Source: JAEUMW01 sp039807745
Lineage (GTDB): Bacteria; Pseudomonadota; Gammaproteobacteria; Burkholderiales; JAEUMW01
NCBI GenBank assembly: GCA_039807745.1
Contig: JBDHRV010000098.1
Coordinates: 1-13,787, forward strand
Direction: 5' to 3'
DNA length: 13,787 bases
The position numbers were made by a program, and so were the translations under genes. The notes beneath the pieces were generated by a model, which had not been told where the DNA came from, did not search any database, and saw only the letters and a list, made by a program, of their open reading frames with translations. Below are positions 7,754-13,787 of this stretch, piece after piece (position 1 is the stretch's first letter; each line of letters starts with the position of its first letter).

Positions 7754-8000
7754 CTGGTTGACGGGCGACGACAAGCTTGCCGCCGAACTGGGCGGGAGCC
7801 CGGATCGCCTGCAGGCGATCGCCAACAAGGTGGTGCAGTTGCGCCGAGCGCTGAAGCAGGTGATCGGTGTGCCCGACTACGAGGTGTATCTGGCGCGGCA
7901 CAAGGTCATCCATCCCGACGTGCCGCCGATGGGCGAGGCGGAGTTCTTCCGCTTCGCCATCGACCGCCGCTACGGAAAGCCAGGCATCCGCTGCTGCTGA
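7737..8000 (+). CDS. YbdD/YjiX family small protein, CstA partner
   Basis: This cytoplasmic protein has 87 residues and no membrane segment. The C-terminal 45 residues carry the complete family pattern: VPDYEVYLARHKVIHPDVPPM, then EFFRFAIDRRYG and the final RCC. The N-terminal 40 residues (LTGDDKLAAELGGSPDRLQAI and following) are longer than in the 65-residue E. coli YbdD. In E. coli, YbdD and YjiX are needed for pyruvate uptake by CstA and BtsT, so the same role is inferred. The start is set by GGGAGAG at 7726-7732, and the ATG lies inside the cstA end in another frame, which suggests translational coupling. A strong terminator follows. Confidence 0.9.
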   Translation: MPQLTSWLTGDDKLAAELGGSPDRLQAIANKVVQLRRALKQVIGVPDYEVYLARHKVIHPDVPPMGEAEFFRFAIDRRYGKPGIRCC

Positions 8001-8018
8001 ACGGCGCTTTCACTTTCG

Positions 8019-8057
8019 GCCCGGCGCCCCGCAAGGGGTGCCGGGCTTGGTTTTTTG
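8019..8057 (+). terminator. Strong intrinsic terminator after cstA-ybdD
   Basis: GCCCGGC-GCCCC pairs with GGGGT-GCCGGGC around a GCAA loop (GNRA type, 8031-8034), one G-U pair included. The stem runs 8019-8046 and is followed by TTGGTTTTTTGG. It is the clearest terminator in the window. Confidence 0.92.
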
Positions 8058-8080
8058 GTTGAATGGGAACGAGGTGTCGG

Positions 8081-9136
8081 ATGGGAATTCTGGATTGGCT
8101 CTTCGGCGGGAACGACGAGGAGACGGGCACGGCGGTCGATCCGGCGGTCATCGAGCAGCGTATCGGGCAGGTGGTGACGATGGTGGATCCGCGGCTGAAG
8201 CTCGTCTCCGGCTACCAACGCAAGCTCGCCCCGGCGGTGAAGCAGGCAGTGCTCTACTGCCGGGAGCTCGAGGCGCAGATCCCCGCGGTCATCGAAACGA
8301 GCGCCGGGACTTGGTCGAAGAGCCCCGTGCTGCGGGCGCTATTCGCCACGGCGCAGGACATTCCCGCCGTATTCAGCCGCAGCACGGAGGTGCAGGATTT
8401 CTTCGCCGACACGCCGGGCGCCGACGAGACATGGGCGATGCTCAGTTTCGTGCGCAAGGAGGAAAAGGGGTTCGGGGTGGCCGTGCACGGCGAGGTCGTG
8501 CAGCACGATGTGCCGCGCACTTCGGTGTCGTTCGGAGACACGACGGCAGTGTTCCCGTGTGCGGGCGAGCACGACGCGCGACTCGGGATCCGCCGGCGCG
8601 CCTTCAAGTACCTGGTGACGCAGGCGGTGGAGGAGATCGCCTCGGCCGAAACGCAGCGCGCGGATCTGCACGAACAGCACAGCATGCTGAAGACGCGCCT
8701 TGCGATTCTGAAAGGCCAGCGTGCCGGCCTCGAAGCGATGCTCGGAAATGGTGAGGGAACATCCGACCAGATCGAGGAAGTCGAGCGCAAGCTGGCCGAG
8801 AACGAGCAGTCACTCGAACGGTTTCCGCGCGTTGGCAAGACCCTCGAACACGCCCTGGGCCGCGTGCGAAGTGTCCTCACCCATGGCCCCGATTATCTGC
8901 AGGTCCGGGCGGTAAGAATGCGGCTCGATCAGATGAACGTCGTGGTGCCGAAGGGATCCGCGGAACCCGTCAACGACCTGGTCCTGCCCGAGGTGCTGGT
9001 CAAGGGCACCCCCGTCATCCATTTGCTGGCGTGCCGGTTTCCACGCAGCGAGCTGATCCAACGCCAGCAGTTGCTGGCCGAAGCGCAGCGCTTGCTGGGC
9101 GGAGGGCAGTCCGTGGGTCAGTCTGCGATGTGGTAG
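8081..9136 (+). CDS. Conserved-looking protein of unknown function with coiled-coil segment
   Basis: The protein has 351 residues and I do not recognise its family. There is no signal peptide or clear membrane span, so it is probably cytoplasmic. It opens with MGILDWLFGG, an amphipathic start seen in several small cytosolic or membrane-associated proteins. Residues about 35-150 look globular. Residues about 185-265 are rich in Glu, Arg, Leu and Gln with heptad-like spacing (ADLHEQHSMLKTRLAILKGQ, VERKLAENEQSLERF), suggesting a coiled coil. The final 80 residues are mixed and end QRLLGGGQ. I chose ATG 8081 rather than 8063 because GAGGTG lies five bases before it. The start is only about 24 bases past the cstA-ybdD terminator, and the stop overlaps the end of the opposing fabI by 19 bases. 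Codon use is normal for the window, so it looks like a real gene. Confidence 0.75.
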   Translation: MGILDWLFGGNDEETGTAVDPAVIEQRIGQVVTMVDPRLKLVSGYQRKLAPAVKQAVLYCRELEAQIPAVIETSAGTWSKSPVLRALFATAQDIPAVFSRSTEVQDFFADTPGADETWAMLSFVRKEEKGFGVAVHGEVVQHDVPRTSVSFGDTTAVFPCAGEHDARLGIRRRAFKYLVTQAVEEIASAETQRADLHEQHSMLKTRLAILKGQRAGLEAMLGNGEGTSDQIEEVERKLAENEQSLERFPRVGKTLEHALGRVRSVLTHGPDYLQVRAVRMRLDQMNVVVPKGSAEPVNDLVLPEVLVKGTPVIHLLACRFPRSELIQRQQLLAEAQRLLGGGQSVGQSAMW

Positions 9137-9894
9137 CCGCCGTCCACGAAGAGCGTGTCGCCGGTCAGCATGCGGCCGGCGTCGGTCGCCAGAAATGCCA
9201 CGTAGCGGCCGACATCGTCGATGGTCGCGAGCTGCCCGGCCGGGGCGCGCGCCGCGGCCTTTGTCATGAGCTGGTCGAAGTCCGCAAGCCCCGACGCTGC
9301 GCGGGTCTTGAGCGGACCCGGGGAAATCGCGTGCACGCGGATCCTGGGACCGAGCTCGAGGGCGAGATAGCGGGTCGCCCCTTCGAGCGCCGCTTTCACC
9401 GGTCCCATCAGGTTGTAGTTCTGGATCGCCCGCGTCGCTCCGAGATAGGTCATGGTGAAGAGCGCTCCGCCGTCGGCCATCAGCGGCTCGGCGAGTCTTG
9501 CCATCCGTACGAAGGAGTGGCACGACACGTCCATCGCCACCTGGAAGCCTGCGAGCGAGCTGTCGACGAGGCGCCCCTGCAGGTCCTCCTTCGGCGCGAA
9601 GGCCATCGAGTGCAGCGCCGAATGCAGCACCCCCCAGCGCTTGGCGATCTCCGCGTAAACGGCTTCGAGCTCGCCTTCGTGGGTCACGTCGCCCGGCATG
9701 AGGATTTCTGCACCGAGACCCGCGGCGAGCGGCTCGACGAAGCGCTTCGCCTTTTCATTGAGGTACGTCACGGCCAGATCGGCGCCGAGCTCGCGCATGG
9801 CTTTCGCGCAGCCGTAGGCGATCGAGCTGTCGTTGGCGATGCCGGTGACGAGGACTTTCTTGCCTTCGAGGGACAGGTAAGGTGGGAGATTCAT
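9118..9894 (-). CDS. fabI: Enoyl-[acyl-carrier-protein] reductase, FabI type
   Basis: The protein has 258 residues and belongs to the short-chain dehydrogenase/reductase fold. It reduces the enoyl-ACP double bond with NAD(P)H in the last step of each fatty acid elongation round. It shows the FabI nucleotide site GIANDSSIAYG (about 18-28), HSMAFAPKEDLQG (about 95-107), and the catalytic Y-x-x-M-x-x-x-K pattern in YNLMGPVK (Tyr160, Met163, Lys167), with the second tyrosine of the family at about 150 and the tail VDGGYHIAD. This pattern fits the triclosan-sensitive type, which is inference. It is last in the operon, 21 bases after the MaoC-Pta fusion gene, and its ribosome binding site is weak, so coupling is likely. 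Because it sits outside a fatty acid synthesis cluster, it may be a second FabI dedicated to this operon. Confidence 0.93.
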   Translation of the reverse strand: MNLPPYLSLEGKKVLVTGIANDSSIAYGCAKAMRELGADLAVTYLNEKAKRFVEPLAAGLGAEILMPGDVTHEGELEAVYAEIAKRWGVLHSALHSMAFAPKEDLQGRLVDSSLAGFQVAMDVSCHSFVRMARLAEPLMADGGALFTMTYLGATRAIQNYNLMGPVKAALEGATRYLALELGPRIRVHAISPGPLKTRAASGLADFDQLMTKAAARAPAGQLATIDDVGRYVAFLATDAGRMLTGDTLFVDGGYHIAD

Positions 9895-9915
9895 CGCGTT
9901 ATCTCGCAGTAGGAG

Positions 9916-11325
9916 TCAGACCGGTGCGACCTTCGCCGCCTCGCGCCGGACCTGGGCGAGGATGACGGCTACCGCGCACGATGCCATGCGCGCATGAAGA
10001 TTGTCCGCGCGACTGGTGAGAATGATGGGCACCCGCGCGCCGAGCACGATGCCGGCTGCGTCGGCATTGGCCATGAATGTGAGCTGCTTGGCGAGGATGT
10101 TTCCCGCCTCCAGATCCGGCACCAGCAGGATGTCTGCATCGCCCGCCACTGGTGACTTGATGTTCTTGATCGCCGCGGCTTCCTTGCTGATCGCGTTATC
10201 CATCGCCAGCGGTCCATCGAGCAGGCCGCCGGTGATCTGTCCGCGGTCCGCCATCTTGCACAGCGCGGCCGCCTCGAGCGTGGACTCGATCTTGGGCGTC
10301 ACCGTTTCCACCGCCGACAGGATGGCGACCTTGGGGCACTTGATGCGCAGCGCACGGGCAAGGTCGATCGCGTTCTGCACGATGTCCACCTTCTGCTCGA
10401 GCGTCGGGTAGATGTTGATCGCCGCATCGGTGATGAAGAGCGGCTTCTGATACGTCGGCACGTCCATGATGAAGACGTGCGAGATGTGGCGGCCCGTGCG
10501 CAGCCCCGTGGTCGAGCTCACGACGGCGCTCATGAGCTCGTCGGTGTGCAGGCTGCCCTTCATCAGCACCTCGGCTTCGCCCTCGCGCACCAGCTCCACC
10601 GCGCGCGCCGCGGAAGCGTGGCTGTGCGGCGTGTTCTCGATGCGAAAGTTCGAGACGTCGAAGCCCGCTTCCGCCGCGACCTTCCTGATACGCTCCGCCG
10701 GTCCGACGAGAATCGGCACGATGAGGTTCGCCTCGGCCGCGTCCATCACGGCAGTCAGCGACGATGCGTCGCACGGATGGGCCACGGCCGCGACGACCGC
10801 TGGCAGGCTCTTGCACGCCTTGAGGATGGCTTCGTAGCTGTCGTGCTCCTGCACGGAGATCATGGCTGGCTCCATCCGCGGCACGCTCACCTTCTGCGTG
10901 AGCACCGCCACCTCGATCGAGCCCGAGAGCACCGGATCGCCATGCTGATTCGTGCCGGTGCAGTCGAGAATCACGACGTTGCCCTGCACGCGCTTCTCCC
11001 TGACCGCCACCGACACGGTTACGCTGTCACCGATGCCGACCGCGGTCTGATACCGCAGCGATTCGGCGAGGATGGACGTGCCGGGGCCGGGAAATTTGGT
11101 GTTGATCAGACGCGACAGCAGGGTGCCGCTCAAGGCAGCGTATGCCGGCCGCTTGCCGAGCGCGGCGGTAGGATTCGCGTCCTCCGCCAGACCGGCGAGC
11201 ACGGGGTCGCCGCTCGCCGCCGCGAAGAGCTTGATGTCGTCGTGGGTGAGCTTGTGCGTGAGCTGGGCGGACATGCCGACCGCGAGCTCGTCGAACGTGT
11301 AGTTCTGGATCGTGTCGTTGGCCAT
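9916..11325 (-). CDS. MaoC-like / phosphate acetyl(butyryl)transferase fusion
   Basis: The protein has 469 residues in two domains. Residues about 9-145 form a single hot-dog domain like MaoC R-specific enoyl-CoA hydratases (THDDIKLFAAASGD, FPGPGTSILAESLRYQTAVGIGD, DCTGTNQHGDPVLSG). Residues about 155-469 form a Pta/Ptb phosphate acyltransferase, with LMKGSLHTDELMSAVV, ITDAAINIYPTLEQK, ITGGLLDGPLAMDNAIS and DLEAGNILAKQL; this swaps acyl-CoA and acyl-phosphate. The architecture is a known fusion usually annotated as bifunctional enoyl-CoA hydratase/phosphate acetyltransferase. Oddly, the MaoC catalytic Asp is kept (Asp40) but the His five residues later is Gly45, and the usual His-Gly of the second motif reads Tyr-Ala (62-63). 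The hydratase function is therefore probably lost, while the acyltransferase half looks intact. It lies between the DUF3141 gene and fabI. The ATG at 11325 has no strong ribosome site. Confidence 0.9.
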   Translation of the reverse strand: MANDTIQNYTFDELAVGMSAQLTHKLTHDDIKLFAAASGDPVLAGLAEDANPTAALGKRPAYAALSGTLLSRLINTKFPGPGTSILAESLRYQTAVGIGDSVTVSVAVREKRVQGNVVILDCTGTNQHGDPVLSGSIEVAVLTQKVSVPRMEPAMISVQEHDSYEAILKACKSLPAVVAAVAHPCDASSLTAVMDAAEANLIVPILVGPAERIRKVAAEAGFDVSNFRIENTPHSHASAARAVELVREGEAEVLMKGSLHTDELMSAVVSSTTGLRTGRHISHVFIMDVPTYQKPLFITDAAINIYPTLEQKVDIVQNAIDLARALRIKCPKVAILSAVETVTPKIESTLEAAALCKMADRGQITGGLLDGPLAMDNAISKEAAAIKNIKSPVAGDADILLVPDLEAGNILAKQLTFMANADAAGIVLGARVPIILTSRADNLHARMASCAVAVILAQVRREAAKVAPV

Positions 11326-11370
11326 GATTGAATTGAATGGTCGTCGAGCAGTGTTACAGGCGCACGACGA

Positions 11371-11387
11371 CCGGGGCGCTGCCCCGG
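11371..11387. other. Intergenic stem-loop within the DUF3141-pta-fabI operon
   Basis: CCGGGGC-GCT-GCCCCGG forms a perfect 7-bp stem about 17 bases past the stop of the DUF3141 gene and about 45 bases before the fusion gene. No T-run follows. It may stabilise or process the mRNA and set different expression of the first gene, or slow RNA polymerase as a partial terminator. Confidence 0.4.
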
Positions 11388-11403
11388 ATCGCCGAAGCCG
11401 GGT

Positions 11404-13629
11404 TCAATCGTTCGCCGCTTTGCGCAGCGTCGTGTCCAGCCCGAGGACCTCCTCGATGTGCTGGAAGCGCGCTTCCTGACTTGCGGAGAGCGGGCCCTTC
11501 GCGCTAGCGACAGTGCGCGCGAGGGCTACCGCCCGCGTCCGATCCCTGGGATCGGGCATGAGCTTGGGCAGCGCGGCTATCGCGCGCTCCTCGTCCAGCA
11601 GCAGGACGAACATCTGTTGTCGGATCGCCTCCTTCAGCTCGGCGAGCGTTCTGCGCGGACCCACCGGCTGCTCCTTGCCGAGACGGCGGATCAGGTTGAA
11701 CGGACGTTCGTCGATGACCTTGTCTTCCATGCCCTGCCAGATCAGCACCCGCACCCACGCGTCGAACGGGGTACCGCTCTCGACACGCGCGCCGATCTCG
11801 CCCGGCTTGAGCTGCGTGAGCTCCTCGTGCAGTGCGGTGGTGGCGAGCGGCGAGTGGCGTGGATCGCCCTGGCCGTAGAGGCCGACCGCGGCAGCCACCC
11901 AGGGCGACTCGTAGAGCAGCTTGAAGACGCGCTCCAGCCATGCGTCGCGGCCGTCGCGATAAACATCGAGCGTGCGCTCCACGCGATCGGACAGCCTGCG
12001 CTCGATCTGCGCGAGCGGATTGTCGGGTGCTGCCGGCAGCCGCTGCGCGCGCACCATCCGCGCCAGCGACTTGACCGTCCACATGGCGGGATTGAGGTCG
12101 GAGAGCAGGTAACGCCGCATGCGGTCGGGGTTCGTCAGGCGCAGCCACTTGGCAGTCGTCTCGTTGGACATCGCCTTCACCCACGGCGATACGAACGCGT
12201 CGTACAGGTTCTGGTTGATCTCGCCGACGCGCTTGACGACTTCGGACGCCTCTTCGTCCTTGCGACCGTCGTCGAGGGCGAGGATGTCGGCGAGCTTGCG
12301 CGGCTCGAACCGGATCAGGTAGCGGCCTTCGATCAGATCGAGGTTGGCCATGTCCGGATGGGTGTCCTCGATGACGGCCTCGAACAGGCCCGGTGGCAGC
12401 GTGTCGATGAGATCGAGCGCGGAGACGAGCTCGGTGGTTTCGCGGGCAGCGACCTTGGTCGATACGAAGATGCCGAGATGGCCGACCTTCTCGTGCAGGC
12501 AGTAAACGATGACCTGCTCCTGTGCGATGAGCTCGAGATCGGTCTCGTACAGGTCGGGAATCCAGTTCAGAGCCTGTTGTGGCGGCGTGATGTTATCGCC
12601 CCAGGAGGCGAACACCACGATCGGCGAGCGGATGTTGCGCAGATCGATCGTGAGCGCGCCGTCGGCGGTGGCAATCTCACCCGAGGTGAGCTTGTTGCCC
12701 ACGAACAGGTTCTGGGCGATCCAGTCCATCTCCTCGCGGTTCAACAGGAAATGGCCGCCCCACCAGCGCTCGAAATCGAGGAAGCGCGGTCCCTCGGTAT
12801 CGACGTTGGCGTACAGGTTGTAGAGCTTGGTCCAGTAGGTGTTGGCCGGGTTCAGACGCTCGAAGTTGGAGACCAGGTGCGCGCCGTCGAACTTGCCGTT
12901 GCCCAGGTCGGCGGCAAGCGAGGCAAGCCACGACCCCCCCATCAACCCGCCCGAATAGCGCATCGGATTTCCGCCTTCGACTCCGGCCCAGTAGGAAATG
13001 GGCGAGCCGGCGAGCAGGATGGGACCGACCAGATCCGGCGCTGCAGCCGCCAGCAGCATGAGCGCCCAGCCTCCCTGGCAGTTGCCGATCACGAACGGCT
13101 TGTCCGCATGCGGGTGGAGTTCGTTCACCTGGCGCAGGAACGCCGCTTCGGCGCGGGCGACCGATTCGATGGTCTGGCCCGGCACCGGATCGGGGAAGAA
13201 CATGACGAAGTAACAGGGGTGGCCCGCGCGCAATGCGATGCCGATCTCGCTGTCCATCTTCGAACCGCCGATGCCCGGCCCGTGCCCCGCGCGCGGATCG
13301 ATCACCACGAACGGGCGCTTGCTCGCATCCGCAGGGTGTTCCGCCGGCGGCACGATGCGGGCGAGTGCGTAGTTCGCCGGCAATTCGAAGTCGCGCGCAT
13401 CGGCGACGATCTCGTAGTCGAAGACGAGCACCGGCGGCTTGCCTTCCTTCTCGTGTTCGACGTAGACGTTGCCCCGCTCGCGCAGGATGTCCCAGAACAG
13501 CACCGTACGCTGCCACGAGTCGACCCAGTAGCTCATGGCGTGCGAGGCGAGCCGGGGGATCGGGAACGCGTTCGCCACCGCGGCGGCGAGTGTGTGCGGG
13601 GGGGTCGGGGGTGCGGGCTGCTCTGCCAT
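11404..13629 (-). CDS. DUF3141 protein, PHA-synthase-like alpha/beta hydrolase
   Basis: The protein has 741 residues and is cytoplasmic (no signal peptide). The N-terminal part (about 30-400) resembles class I polyhydroxyalkanoate synthases: SYWVDSWQRTVLFWDILRERG, PFVVIDPRAGHGPGIGGSK, the lipase-like box G-N-C-Q-G-G (nucleophile Cys184), ASWGDNITPP with Asp345, and KVGHLGIFVS with His384. These form the Cys-Asp-His arrangement used by PhaC. The C-terminal part (about 400-741) is the DUF3141 extension (FEPRKLADILALDDGR and following), of unknown role. True polymerase activity has not been established for this family as far as I know, so I do not name it phaC. The start is supported by AGGAG at 13639-13643. 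It is the first gene of the operon with the MaoC-Pta fusion and fabI, which suggests a role in acyl-CoA or hydroxyacyl metabolism. Confidence 0.9.
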   Translation of the reverse strand: MAEQPAPPTPPHTLAAAVANAFPIPRLASHAMSYWVDSWQRTVLFWDILRERGNVYVEHEKEGKPPVLVFDYEIVADARDFELPANYALARIVPPAEHPADASKRPFVVIDPRAGHGPGIGGSKMDSEIGIALRAGHPCYFVMFFPDPVPGQTIESVARAEAAFLRQVNELHPHADKPFVIGNCQGGWALMLLAAAAPDLVGPILLAGSPISYWAGVEGGNPMRYSGGLMGGSWLASLAADLGNGKFDGAHLVSNFERLNPANTYWTKLYNLYANVDTEGPRFLDFERWWGGHFLLNREEMDWIAQNLFVGNKLTSGEIATADGALTIDLRNIRSPIVVFASWGDNITPPQQALNWIPDLYETDLELIAQEQVIVYCLHEKVGHLGIFVSTKVAARETTELVSALDLIDTLPPGLFEAVIEDTHPDMANLDLIEGRYLIRFEPRKLADILALDDGRKDEEASEVVKRVGEINQNLYDAFVSPWVKAMSNETTAKWLRLTNPDRMRRYLLSDLNPAMWTVKSLARMVRAQRLPAAPDNPLAQIERRLSDRVERTLDVYRDGRDAWLERVFKLLYESPWVAAAVGLYGQGDPRHSPLATTALHEELTQLKPGEIGARVESGTPFDAWVRVLIWQGMEDKVIDERPFNLIRRLGKEQPVGPRRTLAELKEAIRQQMFVLLLDEERAIAALPKLMPDPRDRTRAVALARTVASAKGPLSASQEARFQHIEEVLGLDTTLRKAAND

Positions 13630-13638
13630 CGTCTGCGT

Positions 13639-13643
13639 CTCCT
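13639..13643 (-). promoter_or_regulatory. Ribosome binding site of the DUF3141 gene
   Basis: AGGAG on the minus strand stands about 9 bases before the ATG at 13629. The spacing is slightly long but acceptable, and no better ATG is near. Confidence 0.55.
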
Positions 13644-13704
13644 GCGCGCCGAAAGGACCGGATCCGCGCCGACTGCACCCTCTGCGGGGGCTCGACGCAC
13701 TTCG

Positions 13705-13727
13705 CGGAAAGCAATCGGTGCTTTCCG
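13705..13727. other. Perfect hairpin upstream of the DUF3141 operon
   Basis: CGGAAAGCA-ATCGG-TGCTTTCCG is a 9-bp perfect stem with a 5-base loop, about 75 bases before the operon's first ATG. It has no T-tract on either side. It could be an operator, a leader RNA hairpin, or the end of a transcript starting outside the window. The palindrome-containing word CCGGATCCG appears at 13658-13666 and again at 13725-13733, overlapping the hairpin arm. Confidence 0.45.
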
Positions 13728-13787
13728 GATCCGAACCGCATCATTCTGCCTCATCGAGCGTTGCGGGAACAGCCACGACCGCGTCCG

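Noticed and set aside
6004..7761. Long plus-strand frames (6004-6912 and 6913-7761) within cstA
   Set aside because: They are a second frame of the same strand, very rich in Arg, His, Asp and Gly, and unlike any protein family.
9031..9912. A 293-codon plus-strand frame opposite fabI
   Set aside because: It is antisense to a clear FabI and is rich in Arg, His and Val from reversed codons. There is no ribosome site.
1..13787. CRISPR array, transposon ends, tRNA or phage genes
   Set aside because: I looked for regularly spaced direct repeats, transposase or integrase motifs and tRNA-like cloverleaf ends and found none that I could support.

Overview
The window is high-GC proteobacterial DNA, most likely from a betaproteobacterium (Burkholderiales or a relative). 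This is inferred from GC-rich codons, from the DUF2189 membrane protein, and from the DUF3141 / MaoC-Pta / FabI cluster, both of which I associate with beta- and alphaproteobacteria. I see no tRNA, rRNA, CRISPR array, insertion sequence or phage gene. No strong case for a wholly new system emerged. The items most worth attention are the di-haem enzyme with its operator-like promoter, and the acyl-metabolism operon whose MaoC domain has lost its catalytic His.

Left edge (1-1676). The end of a cysK-type cysteine synthase (+) faces a 116-codon remnant of a NorB-type nitric oxide reductase large subunit (-). Upstream of the remnant lies a DUF2189 membrane protein (-) with an excellent Shine-Dalgarno sequence.

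Di-haem oxidase unit (1629-4271, - strand). A single large secreted cytochrome c peroxidase/MauG-family protein has its own promoter, an 18-bp perfect inverted repeat at the expected transcription start, a Shine-Dalgarno-supported start and a good intrinsic terminator. It looks poorer in GC than its neighbours, so it may be a self-contained acquired unit.

Centre (4372-8057). A SrkA/YihE-type stress kinase (-) is divergent from cstA (+). The cstA stop overlaps the start of a ybdD/yjiX-family gene; together these are the expected carbon-starvation/pyruvate uptake pair. A strong GNRA-loop terminator closes that unit.

Right part (8081-13787). An unrecognised 351-residue protein with a coiled-coil segment (+) overlaps, tail to tail, the last gene of a minus-strand operon. 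That operon reads: PHA-synthase-like DUF3141 alpha/beta hydrolase, then a MaoC-like/phosphate acyltransferase fusion, then FabI enoyl-ACP reductase. The set suggests handling of acyl-CoA, acyl-phosphate or acyl-ACP intermediates, possibly linked to polyhydroxyalkanoate or membrane lipid turnover. The acetate kinase I would expect beside the Pta fusion is absent here.
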